NCBI GenBank assembly: GCA_022511465.1
Contig: JAFLRM010000004.1
Span: forward strand, 1 to 64,000
Length of the DNA stretch: 64,000 nt
Origin: Acetatifactor sp.
GTDB taxonomy: Bacteria; Bacillota; Clostridia; Lachnospirales; Lachnospiraceae
Reading direction: 5' to 3'
Below, piece after piece: positions 16,718 to 25,189 of the stretch. The translations under genes and the position numbers were made by a program. Each line of letters starts with the position of its first letter. The first letter of the stretch is position 1. The notes beneath the pieces are model-generated. The model ran no database searches. It was not told where the DNA came from and was given only the letters and a program-made list of their open reading frames with translations.

Positions 16718-18296
16718 GATTCATTTCCTTTCTTTTCTCATACAGCCGCCGGCTGCTGGCACCGCGCGCTGCGTAGGGCAGCAGGAGCAAACCGTATATA
16801 AAGATATATCGTCCGTTGGCCTCCCAGATCATGTGAAACAGGAAGCCGCCAAACACACCGATAAGCCCAAGCATGACGTAGAGCCTGGGGAGAGTATCCG
16901 GGTCTTTTGGAAGCTTTCGCCTGTCTAAAAAGGAAGACAGGCAGAAGAGAAAGGCTCCCAGGTACAGCACATTTTGATAGAGGTTACAGTAACCAATAAA
17001 ATATTTGCTGTACGGTCCCTCGTAGACTCGTTGAAAAAATTCCACACGACCGCCAAAGGTGGCAAGAGTGGCCTGCCTGCTGGCATAGGTGCCGTCCACC
17101 CACTGGGATAAGTATTTGTGGAGATAGAAGGAGGCAGCGTAGCCGGGATGGTCTCCAAAGTAGGTCAGACGTTCCTCAATGGCGGTTCGGCTGATGTCAT
17201 TGGCAAGGACACTGTCCATGCCGCTTGCCTGATAGGTTTCAAAGTTAAAACCGTTGTACCATCCGTTTCCTCTGGAAGATTCCTGCATGCCCATGGCAAA
17301 GTAGGAAAGGGCGGTGACACCGGAACTCAGTTTGTTATCAGCCCGATGTTCGTAGTAGGCCTGTGTTATCGGCAGAATGGTGACACTGCTCAGGGTATAT
17401 AATAAGGCCAGAAGCAGCAGCCCTTTCCGTCCGGAGGAAAGCGCTTCCAACAGGACAACGATCAGGACGGCGATCATCAGGATCAAGGAATTTTTGCGCA
17501 GCAGAACACTCAAAGTCAAAAGAGAGAGACTGCCCAGGGCGTATGATAATTTCCGTTTGCGGGAGGCATCTTCCCGAAGCAGCCTGAACAGCAAAAGGCA
17601 CCCTGCGGAAAAAGCGGCAAAGGATGGTATTTCCCCGTAGACAAAGGAAGAGTAAAGGATCAGAGGCAGGTTTGTCCCCGCAAGGAGCAGATAGATACTG
17701 TCTGTCCTCTCATCCTGCCATAGCAGATGAACGGTTTGATATTGGCACAGGATGATCACACAGACCAGCAGGATGTATACACATTTGATGAAATGATAGG
17801 CGGGATGATCTGTGGGTACAAGATTCCACAGGCGGATCAGAGGCTCATAGAAAGCCACCAGCCCGATCTGCTGTGGATAGTAGGAGAGGTAAGAGTCCAC
17901 GGGATGAATGACGGATGTATCACCATTTGCCAGGCTCTCGGCGGCAGCGTAGACGGACATGGCATCGGCCGCGGGAACCGTTTTGCTGAAAAGAACCAGG
18001 ATGAAACCGCAGACCACGCACCAGATCAGCACCAAAAGCAGTAAAATGGGCAGCCTGCGACCGGACTTTTTGCAGATCCGATCCGAGACAAACAAGAGAG
18101 CAAGTAACAAAAGCGCAGTTCCCAGCAAATTGATAAGAGGGTTGTCCCATCCGGTGAGCACCTCCTGAGTGGTCATATTCTCCGCATAGCAGGTTGACAA
18201 AAAGGCGCTGAGAAATAAAAGAGCCGTGAAAGCCAGAGAGAGAACACGGACAAAACTGTCGGATATGTGGTATATTTTCTGGAAAATGCGGGTCAT
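16704..18296 (-). CDS. GT-C-like membrane glycosyltransferase
   Basis: 530 residues from ATG 18296, chosen because AAGGGAG lies seven bases before it; an upstream in-frame start lacks this. About a dozen membrane segments and a first external loop with AADAMSVY and then YLSYYPQQIG, the pattern of dolichyl-phosphate-mannose-type and other GT-C transferases in Clostridia, where the Asp is the likely catalytic base. Substrate unknown. It is transcribed with the SGNH hydrolase and has a -10/-35 promoter at 18374-18401. Confidence 0.65.
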   Translation of the reverse strand: MTRIFQKIYHISDSFVRVLSLAFTALLFLSAFLSTCYAENMTTQEVLTGWDNPLINLLGTALLLLALLFVSDRICKKSGRRLPILLLLVLIWCVVCGFILVLFSKTVPAADAMSVYAAAESLANGDTSVIHPVDSYLSYYPQQIGLVAFYEPLIRLWNLVPTDHPAYHFIKCVYILLVCVIILCQYQTVHLLWQDERTDSIYLLLAGTNLPLILYSSFVYGEIPSFAAFSAGCLLLFRLLREDASRKRKLSYALGSLSLLTLSVLLRKNSLILMIAVLIVVLLEALSSGRKGLLLLALLYTLSSVTILPITQAYYEHRADNKLSSGVTALSYFAMGMQESSRGNGWYNGFNFETYQASGMDSVLANDISRTAIEERLTYFGDHPGYAASFYLHKYLSQWVDGTYASRQATLATFGGRVEFFQRVYEGPYSKYFIGYCNLYQNVLYLGAFLFCLSSFLDRRKLPKDPDTLPRLYVMLGLIGVFGGFLFHMIWEANGRYIFIYGLLLLPYAARGASSRRLYEKRKEMNHEGQ

Positions 18297-18373
18297 ACGT
18301 GGTCTCCCTTCTGAAATATTATGGTAACTGTGACGCTTGGAGGCGATGGCATGAGATACCTTCATTACCATAC

Positions 18374-18401
18374 ATTATACCACAAATGGCTTCCGCCACA
18401 A
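18374..18401 (-). promoter_or_regulatory. Promoter of the GT-C-like/SGNH pair
   Basis: Minus strand: TTGTGG, 16 bases, TATAAT, about 78 bases before the chosen start. Confidence 0.6.
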
Positions 18402-18439
18402 ATAATTTCGTAAAAATAGTAGATGATCGGAACTAATCG

Positions 18440-18448
18440 TGTTAAAAT
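18440..18448 (+). promoter_or_regulatory. Candidate promoter of the long glycan operon
   Basis: TGTTAAAAT fits an extended -10 (TG-n-TAAAAT); the -35 region is weak. It is the only promoter-like signal before 18524. Confidence 0.4.
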
Positions 18449-18523
18449 GGAAATAATGAGAAAAAATAGTAATGGAAAAATTAGTCAAATGTGAGAAATA
18501 CCGAGGAAAGGATTGCACATAAG

Positions 18524-19480
18524 ATGGATAAGATAGCGGTGTTGATTCCCTGTTACAATGAGGCACAAACCATTGGCAAGGTTGTGAAGGATGTGAAAAC
18601 CGCTTTGCCAGAGGCGGTGGTCTATGTCTATGACAATAATTCCACGGATCGGACGGTTGAGCTGGCGACGGAGGCCGGTGCGGTGATCCGGCGGGAGTAT
18701 AAGCAGGGAAAGGGCAATGTGATCCGCAGGATGTTTCGGGAGATTGATGCCCAGTGTTATCTCATGATTGACGGGGATGACACCTACCCTTTGGACTGTG
18801 CAAGGGAAATGGTGGACAAGGTTCTTCTGCATAATGCGGATATGGTGGTGGGCGACCGGCTTTCTTCCACTTATTTTACTGAGAACAAGCGTCCCTTTCA
18901 CAACTTTGGCAACAGCCTGATGCGCTTTGGTATCAACAGCCTGTTTCGCTCGGATATTAAGGATATCATGACCGGATATCGGGCTTTCAGCTACGAATTT
19001 GTAAAGACTTTCCCCGTGTTTTCAAAAGGTTTTGAGATTGAGACGGAGATGACCATACATGCAGTCAATTATAATATGCAGGTGGAGAATGTGGTGGTGG
19101 ATTACCGTGACCGTCCGGAGGGCAGTGTATCTAAGTTAAACACTTACAGTGACGGAATGCGTGTTATCCGCAAGATGATCCAGCTTTACAAAAATTACAA
19201 GCCGTTGCGCTTTTTTGGTTTTGTGTGTTTTGTGTTAGTTTTGATAGCATTGATATTGATGCTTCCGATCATTCGGGTTTATTTGGACACCGGTATGGTG
19301 CCTAGATTCCCTACCATGATCGTGTGCGGTTTCATGGCGCTTGCGGGGATCCAATCTTTTTTTGCCGGTATGATCCTGGAGATCATGGCGGCTAAGGATA
19401 AGCGCGATTTTGAGTATCGGTTGAATCGTGTCCACAGTGAGCGGACAGCGTGCGAGGAGACGATGGATGCAGGAGAGTAG
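18524..19480 (+). CDS. GT2 glycosyltransferase with C-terminal membrane segments
   Basis: 318 residues from ATG 18524 (GGAAAGGA upstream; an earlier GTG lacks a site). The N-terminal 220 residues are a family 2 transferase: IAVLIPCYNEAQTIGKVV, a nucleotide-binding Asp near DNNSTD, and the metal-binding DGDDTY. Two membrane helices near 225-245 and 265-285 place it with DPM1/GtrB-type enzymes, which load a sugar on polyprenyl phosphate at the inner face of the membrane. It leads an operon reaching at least to 32919, and its stop overlaps the next gene by 14 bases. Confidence 0.85.
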   Translation: MDKIAVLIPCYNEAQTIGKVVKDVKTALPEAVVYVYDNNSTDRTVELATEAGAVIRREYKQGKGNVIRRMFREIDAQCYLMIDGDDTYPLDCAREMVDKVLLHNADMVVGDRLSSTYFTENKRPFHNFGNSLMRFGINSLFRSDIKDIMTGYRAFSYEFVKTFPVFSKGFEIETEMTIHAVNYNMQVENVVVDYRDRPEGSVSKLNTYSDGMRVIRKMIQLYKNYKPLRFFGFVCFVLVLIALILMLPIIRVYLDTGMVPRFPTMIVCGFMALAGIQSFFAGMILEIMAAKDKRDFEYRLNRVHSERTACEETMDAGE

Positions 19481-21203
19481 GACGGTTCTTTCCAAAAAGA
19501 TCGGATATTTTGTTTTTATCCTGATTGGATCTGTGTTTGTTTTTTTCTGGATGACCCAAAAGGATCTGGCAGAGCAGGAGAACATACTCTGGACGGGCAG
19601 TTATGTTGCCCGGCTTCTGGGGATCAGCCTGTTTGTAGGAGCGCTTTTGGGAGGAACTCTCTGTTTTTTCCTATATGCACTGGCGGAAGGAGTGTGGAGG
19701 AAGCTTCTTTTTCGAGAGAATTCCCTTTTTCGAGACGCCCGTCGTGTGGGTGTACGGCTGGAAGGACTGGGCATAGGGAAGGTGTATCTTTTCTCCTTCC
19801 TTTTGATCGCGTTGAGTTGGATCCCGACATATTTGGCCTACTATCCGGCAATCTGTGCTTATGATGCACCGATCCAGGTGGGACAGGCTGTAGAGGATTA
19901 TCTGGTTGATCATCATCCGCTGGTTCACACGCTTTTGATCCGTGGTTTTATCTATTTGGGAAGAGGCGTATTTGGAGATGTCAATGTAGGAATTGGTATT
20001 TATGCGGTGCTGCAGCTTTTGTTTTTGTCGGCAGCGTTTGCCTATGGGATCGCTGCGCTGCACCGCTTCCATGTCAGACCTTTGTGGCAGGTGCTGGCCC
20101 TGCTTTACTGTATGTTCTACCCCTTTCACTGGTATATGTCTGTCACTGTGACAAAAGATACAGTGTTTACAGGGTTTGTGGTAGTTATGATGGTGTCCAT
20201 GTGTGAACTGCTCTTGGAGGGGCGCAATGATCTGCGGGTGAAAGGCAGAGATGTATTGTTGTTTGTTGCTGTGATGGGAGTCATCCTGTTTCGCAACAAT
20301 GGAAAGTATGCGCTTATGGTGATGCTGGTCATCCTCTTTTTGGCGCTGATCGTGGGCAGGACAACACGCAGACTTTGGGCAAGGATACTGGGAAATGTGC
20401 TGGTGGCTTTTCTGCTTGGAAATGTGATCTTGTCCGCGGTCTTTACACTGTCCGGAGCGGAACAGGGAGATCGAAGGGAAATGCTGAGCATGCCTATCCA
20501 ACAGCTGGCCCGCACTATGATCTATCACGGTGGTGTAGGAGTGCTGCCGGAAGATGATGATACAATGGAGGATGTGGATCGGGCGTTGATCAACGACTTT
20601 CTGTTGGATGAGGCATATCGGTGGTACGATGCGGATCTTGCCGATCCGGTTAAGGCCCACACCAACACGTATGTGGTTAGATATCGCTATGAAGATTTTT
20701 TTTCCACCTACTTTCATCTGCTGTCAGAGTATCCGGGGGATTTTATCAATGCGGGGCTGGCGGTCAACGCGGGCTACCTCTATCCAAACGATGTGTCACA
20801 CGCCTACATCAACGAGCAGGAGGGGCTGGTGGGACGAGGCTATGTGCAGACCTACTGGTTTGAAGCAGATCTGGTTCCCAGAGGGATCTATAAAGATTCC
20901 AAGTGGGAGAGTCTGAGGGAAGCTTTGGAGAGTTGGGCGGATCGCAATGCTTATCTGTATCTGCCGGTATTGAAATATATCTTTGTGCCGGGAACCTACT
21001 TGTATCTGTATCTGATCCTGGCAGGTTATCTGCTGATCAGGAGAGAATGGCGGATGCTGGTGCCGTTAGCTTTTGTGTTGGGCCATTATATCACTTTGTT
21101 TCTGGGACCGACGGTGCAGCTGAGATACCTATATCCTGTGATGGTCGGCTGGCCTTTTATGGCGCTGCTCCACGGAAAGTTTGAAAATTCTGCGAAAGGA
21201 TAG
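19467..21203 (+). CDS. DUF6020-type multispanning membrane protein
   Basis: 578 residues from ATG 19467, preceded by GAGGAG and lying inside the end of the GT2 gene. About eleven membrane segments. The first external loop reads AYYPAICAYDAP and then DHHPLVHTLL, followed by SVTVTKDT, which I recognise as the DUF6020 pattern of Clostridia, probably GT-C-like proteins with a catalytic Asp in the loop. A large external region lies between about 340 and 490. Overlap with the GT2 gene suggests the two act as donor-maker and transferase. Substrate unknown. Confidence 0.65.
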   Translation: MQESRTVLSKKIGYFVFILIGSVFVFFWMTQKDLAEQENILWTGSYVARLLGISLFVGALLGGTLCFFLYALAEGVWRKLLFRENSLFRDARRVGVRLEGLGIGKVYLFSFLLIALSWIPTYLAYYPAICAYDAPIQVGQAVEDYLVDHHPLVHTLLIRGFIYLGRGVFGDVNVGIGIYAVLQLLFLSAAFAYGIAALHRFHVRPLWQVLALLYCMFYPFHWYMSVTVTKDTVFTGFVVVMMVSMCELLLEGRNDLRVKGRDVLLFVAVMGVILFRNNGKYALMVMLVILFLALIVGRTTRRLWARILGNVLVAFLLGNVILSAVFTLSGAEQGDRREMLSMPIQQLARTMIYHGGVGVLPEDDDTMEDVDRALINDFLLDEAYRWYDADLADPVKAHTNTYVVRYRYEDFFSTYFHLLSEYPGDFINAGLAVNAGYLYPNDVSHAYINEQEGLVGRGYVQTYWFEADLVPRGIYKDSKWESLREALESWADRNAYLYLPVLKYIFVPGTYLYLYLILAGYLLIRREWRMLVPLAFVLGHYITLFLGPTVQLRYLYPVMVGWPFMALLHGKFENSAKG

Positions 21204-21212
21204 ACACAGGCT

Positions 21213-22343
21213 ATGACGACGGATAAACTGATCATTGGAGCCGGACTGTACGGCTTATATGCTGCGCTGTACTGTGCCCGAAAAGGGCAGCGTGTCACTG
21301 TGTTGGAGATAGAGTCCGCGCCTTTTACCAGAGCCACTTACATCAATCAGGCCAGAGTACATATGGGCTATCATTATCCCAGATCTCTGGCCACTGCCCG
21401 AAAGTCGGCGGGTTATTTTAAGCGGTTTGTGGAGGATTATGATTTTTGTATTCTGTTTGACTTTGATCAGGTGTATGCCACCTCCAGCCATTTCTCGTGG
21501 ACGGATGCCAAAGAGTTTCAAAAATTCTGCCGGGATGCGGATATTCCCTGCAAGCTGCTTCCTGTGGAGGAATACTTTAAAGAGGGAATCTGTGACGGCG
21601 CTTTTCTCACCAGGGAGTACACATACGATGCCCATATACTGCGTGATCATTTTATGGAGGAACTGGCAAAGTTCCCTGGTGTACAGATTTGTTATGAGCG
21701 GCAGATCTCCCGCATTGTGAAGCAGGAACGGACTTATGACATTACAGCGGTCTTCCAGGGAAAAGAGGAGCATTATGAGGCGCCCTTTGTGCTCAATGCC
21801 ACCTATGCGTCAGTGAATCAAGTTCTGGAGAAGGTTGAGGGGGTTTTGGCGGAACCTTTTGGATTGAAGTATGAGCTTTGTGAGATCATCCTCTGCAGGG
21901 TCAATGACAGGCTGAAGAATACGGGGTTGACTGTGATGGACGGGCCCTTTTTTTCCATTATGCCCTTTGGGAAGACCGGATATCACTCCCTGACATCTGT
22001 GACCTTTACCCCCCATGACACAAGCTATGACACAACCCCCAGATTTCTCTGTGGGAAGGAGGGGAACTGTAGTGGGGAATGGTTGGGAAATTGTGATTCC
22101 TGCGACAGAAGACCCAAAAGTGCGTGGGAGTATATGTCCGCGCTGGCGCGCAAATATGTGCGGGAAGAGTATGAATTTTCTTACGAGCAGTCTCTCTTTT
22201 CCATGAAGCCTATTTTGAAGGCTTCGGAGATAGACGATTCCAGACCTACCGTGGTCAAGACGATCTCCATGGATCCCACTTTTATCAGCGTGTTGTCAGG
22301 CAAGATCAACACGGTGTATGATCTGGACGAGTATCTGGATTGA
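21213..22343 (+). CDS. FAD-dependent oxidoreductase of unknown substrate
   Basis: 376 residues. A dinucleotide-binding start, LIIGAGLYGLYAALYCARKG, ends in TVLE, the usual acidic residue binding FAD ribose; the rest resembles the DAO/amine-oxidase fold. The N-terminal third also carries INQARVHMGYHYPRS, conserved-looking and aromatic. It has no signal peptide, so it acts in the cytoplasm. Such genes appear in some polysaccharide clusters, but I know of no assigned reaction. It is not a typical UDP-galactopyranose mutase, whose signature differs. A cluster of cysteines (C at about 277, 284, 292, 295) may bind metal. It could oxidise or mutate a nucleotide sugar made here. Confidence 0.6.
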   Translation: MTTDKLIIGAGLYGLYAALYCARKGQRVTVLEIESAPFTRATYINQARVHMGYHYPRSLATARKSAGYFKRFVEDYDFCILFDFDQVYATSSHFSWTDAKEFQKFCRDADIPCKLLPVEEYFKEGICDGAFLTREYTYDAHILRDHFMEELAKFPGVQICYERQISRIVKQERTYDITAVFQGKEEHYEAPFVLNATYASVNQVLEKVEGVLAEPFGLKYELCEIILCRVNDRLKNTGLTVMDGPFFSIMPFGKTGYHSLTSVTFTPHDTSYDTTPRFLCGKEGNCSGEWLGNCDSCDRRPKSAWEYMSALARKYVREEYEFSYEQSLFSMKPILKASEIDDSRPTVVKTISMDPTFISVLSGKINTVYDLDEYLD

Positions 22344-22387
22344 TCGGAAACCTATGGTCAGGTATAGATAGAATGTGAGGGTATCAT

Positions 22388-23341
22388 ATGGTACAGAACA
22401 AAGAAAAGAATTTTGTGTCCTGCGTAATTTATCTGCACAATGAGGGAAGTGCCGTAAAAGATTTCTTACACAAGATCTGCCAGACAATGCAGGACAATTT
22501 TGAAAAGTATGAGATCGTGTGTGTAAACGATGGATGCACGGACGATACGCTGGAGCAGATCCGATGCTTTCTGGACGAGCTGGGGCAGTCGCCGGTAGTG
22601 AGTGTGATCAATCTGAGCTTCTATCAAGGTGTAGAGACGGCTATGAATGCCGGAAGCGATCTGGCGGTAGGAGATTTTTTGTTTGAATTTGACAAATGCC
22701 AGTTGGACTTTGACGAGGAGTTGATCATGAAGATATACAGACGTGCACTGGAGGGGTATGATGTGGTAGCCGCAGCGCCCATGTATGGAGTGGCGCTCAG
22801 TTCACGTTTGTTCTATGCCATCTACAACTGGGGAAGCCGCTTTGCGAGCAAGATCCGTCAGGAGCGCTTCCGTGTGGTTTCCCGCAGGGCAATAAATCGT
22901 GTCAACCAGATGAACACATATATTCCATACCGCAAGGCCATGTACATGAATTGCGGGCTGAAGACGGACACGATTTTGTATGATAATCGCGTGGCAGGAG
23001 TGTCACATCGGTCTGGGAACCGAGAGGAGCGAGGCAATCGCAGCACATTGGCAGGGGACACTATCATCATTTTCACGGATGTGCTTGAGCGCATTTCGTT
23101 GGCGGTCAGCGTTGTGTTGCTCGGAGCGTTGATCATTATGTTTGGATACATTGTGTATTCCATATTCAGCACGGTGCGGCCGGTGGAGGGCTGGCTTTCC
23201 ATCATGGCGCTTTTGTCCTTTGGTTTCTTTATGATGTCTGTGATGCTTACGCTGATCTTTAAGTATCTGTCCGTCATCCTAAGTATGAGCTTTAAGCGGC
23301 AGCGCTATGTGATAGAAGGGGTGGAGAAACTGACGAAATGA
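22388..23341 (+). CDS. GT2-like protein with altered metal motif and two membrane segments
   Basis: 317 residues. The fold matches DPM1/GtrB-type GT2 proteins (CVNDGCTDDTLEQI, then two C-terminal helices near 235-260 and 270-300), but where family members have DADLQ or DxD it reads FDKCQLD, so the second Asp is replaced by Cys. It may be inactive, use another geometry, or serve as a membrane partner. It overlaps the next gene, a soluble GT2 with an intact DID motif, by four bases (ATGA), which fits a two-subunit enzyme. GTGAGGG precedes the start. Confidence 0.75.
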   Translation: MVQNKEKNFVSCVIYLHNEGSAVKDFLHKICQTMQDNFEKYEIVCVNDGCTDDTLEQIRCFLDELGQSPVVSVINLSFYQGVETAMNAGSDLAVGDFLFEFDKCQLDFDEELIMKIYRRALEGYDVVAAAPMYGVALSSRLFYAIYNWGSRFASKIRQERFRVVSRRAINRVNQMNTYIPYRKAMYMNCGLKTDTILYDNRVAGVSHRSGNREERGNRSTLAGDTIIIFTDVLERISLAVSVVLLGALIIMFGYIVYSIFSTVRPVEGWLSIMALLSFGFFMMSVMLTLIFKYLSVILSMSFKRQRYVIEGVEKLTK

Positions 23342-24060
23342 TGTTGACGATTATTTTTCCGGTATTGAATGAGAGGCTGCGCCTGGAGAGCGGTGTTACG
23401 CGCACAGTAGAGTATCTGCAGAAAATTGGTTATCAGGATTATGAGATCATCATCGTAGACAATGGCTCGGAGGATGAGACACCGCAGATCGCGGCGACTC
23501 TCTGTGAGAAGTACGGGAAGGTGCAATATGAGCACATCAATGTGCGCGGCGTAGGTGCAGCGTTCCGGCGCGGTGTGGAAGTGAGCCGTGGCGATGTGGT
23601 GGGATATATGGATATCGACCTGTCTACCAACCTCAGGCACTTGGGTGAGGCGATCCATCTGTTTAAGACCCAGGAAGTGGTGGAGTACATCAACGGCAGC
23701 CGTTTTGCCAGAGAGTCTGACACGAAAGGGCGCAAGTGGTATCGCAAGATCACTTCCCAGGGGCTTTTGATCTTGTTGAAGCTTTTTTTGCGAATGAAGT
23801 CCACCGATGCGATCTGTGGTTTTACTTTTGTGCGCAGGGAAGTGGCGCTTTCCCTGATCGAGAAGAGCAGTGATGATAACGGCTGGTTTTATATGATCGA
23901 ATTTCTGCTGCGGGCGGAGAAGAGTGGGGTAAAAGTACTGGATTACCCGGTGGAGTGGCAGGAGGATTATAATACCACGGTGAAAGTGTTTAAGACGATC
24001 TGCAATTATCTGGTGCAGATCGCGAGGTTGTGGAAGGAGTTTTACCTTAAGAAACATTGA
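23338..24060 (+). CDS. GT2 glycosyltransferase, soluble DPM1-like
   Basis: 240 residues with no membrane anchor: LTIIFPVLNERLRLESGV, IIIVDNGSEDETP, then the metal motif YMDIDLSTN and GFTFVRRE. The length equals the catalytic domain of dolichol-phosphate mannosyltransferases without tail. Translation is coupled to the preceding degenerate GT2 by an ATGA overlap, so the preceding protein may give it the membrane anchor. Donor and acceptor are unknown. Confidence 0.82.
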   Translation: MMLTIIFPVLNERLRLESGVTRTVEYLQKIGYQDYEIIIVDNGSEDETPQIAATLCEKYGKVQYEHINVRGVGAAFRRGVEVSRGDVVGYMDIDLSTNLRHLGEAIHLFKTQEVVEYINGSRFARESDTKGRKWYRKITSQGLLILLKLFLRMKSTDAICGFTFVRREVALSLIEKSSDDNGWFYMIEFLLRAEKSGVKVLDYPVEWQEDYNTTVKVFKTICNYLVQIARLWKEFYLKKH

Positions 24061-24076
24061 GGGAAGGAGAGAAAAC

Positions 24077-25177
24077 ATGGCACACATAAAGAGGATTGAT
24101 CTGACAAGAGATTTTGGAGCGCACAGGGAAGAGTATCTGGAGGCGATCCGAAAAGTGTGTGAAGAGACGGCTTTCTCCGGCGGAAAATATGCGGATGCCT
24201 TTGACAGAGAGTTTGCGGATTATGTGGGCAGCAAGTATGCCTGTGGGGTGAACAACGGAACGTCTGCGCTGCATTGTGCCATGTTGGCGCTGGGAGTAGG
24301 ACCGGGAGATGAGGTGATCGTGCCGGCCAACACTTACATTGCCACCGCGTGGGGCGTGAGTTACACCGGTGCGACTCCTGTGTTTGCGGATTGTACCGCT
24401 GACACTTGGGAGATCGATCCTGCCAGCGTGGAGGAGAAGATCACGGAGCGCACAAAGGGGATTATCGGAGTGCATCTATATGGTCAGCCCTTTGATTTTG
24501 CGGGGATTGAAGCAATTGCGAAAAAGCATGACCTCTTTGTGGTGGAGGATTGCGCACAGGCGCACGGAGCCCAATTTGATGGTCGAAATGTGGGTACGTT
24601 GGGTGAAATGGGGTGTTTTAGCTTCTATCCCGGCAAAAACCTGTATGCCTTTGGTGAGGGCGGCAGCGTGACCTGCGACAAGAAAGAATATTATGACCAC
24701 ATCAACAGACTAAAAAACCAAGGCTGTGATGTGCGGTATTATCACGATGAGATCGGTTACAATTATCGGCTGGAGGGCTTGCAGGGGGCAGTGCTTTCTG
24801 TCAGTCTTAAGCTTTTGCCGGAGTGGACCAGGCGCAGACAGGAGATTGGTGAGCGCTATTTAAAAGAGATCCATAATCCCCTGATCACTATGCAGAGGCA
24901 TCCGGAGAACACTTCGCCGGTGTTTCACCTGTTTGTGGCCACTGTGCCGGATCATGAGGATTTTTTGAAGTTTATGGCGGACGCGGATGTGGAGTGTAAC
25001 ATGCATTATCCGGTGCCCTGCCACTTGCAGAAGGCGTATGCGCATCTGGGTTACCGGCCGGGTGATTGTCCTAACGCGGAATATCTGGCTTCCCATTGCG
25101 TGACACTTCCTCTTTTCCCGGAGATGACGGAGGAAGAGGTAGATCGGGTGATCCGGTTGTGTGATCAGTATGCGTAG
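24077..25177 (+). CDS. DegT/DnrJ/EryC1/StrS-family sugar aminotransferase
   Basis: 366 residues, standard for this PLP family, which puts an amino group on keto-sugar nucleotides. VEDCAQAHGA contains the ring-binding Asp and FYPGKNLYAFGEGG the PLP lysine (K187). NNGTSALHCAMLALGVGPGD is the phosphate-binding region. It resembles C3-aminating enzymes for dTDP-keto sugars (FdtB/QdtB-like) in overall sequence, by memory. Possible substrates made by this cluster are the products of PseB or Gmd, or a dTDP-keto sugar. AAGGAG lies before the ATG. Confidence 0.88.
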   Translation: MAHIKRIDLTRDFGAHREEYLEAIRKVCEETAFSGGKYADAFDREFADYVGSKYACGVNNGTSALHCAMLALGVGPGDEVIVPANTYIATAWGVSYTGATPVFADCTADTWEIDPASVEEKITERTKGIIGVHLYGQPFDFAGIEAIAKKHDLFVVEDCAQAHGAQFDGRNVGTLGEMGCFSFYPGKNLYAFGEGGSVTCDKKEYYDHINRLKNQGCDVRYYHDEIGYNYRLEGLQGAVLSVSLKLLPEWTRRRQEIGERYLKEIHNPLITMQRHPENTSPVFHLFVATVPDHEDFLKFMADADVECNMHYPVPCHLQKAYAHLGYRPGDCPNAEYLASHCVTLPLFPEMTEEEVDRVIRLCDQYA

Positions 25178-25189
25178 AGGTAAGGTAAT

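Noticed and set aside
21213..22343. UDP-galactopyranose mutase
   Set aside because: The FAD start is similar, but the following residues and the Cys cluster do not fit the mutase signature.
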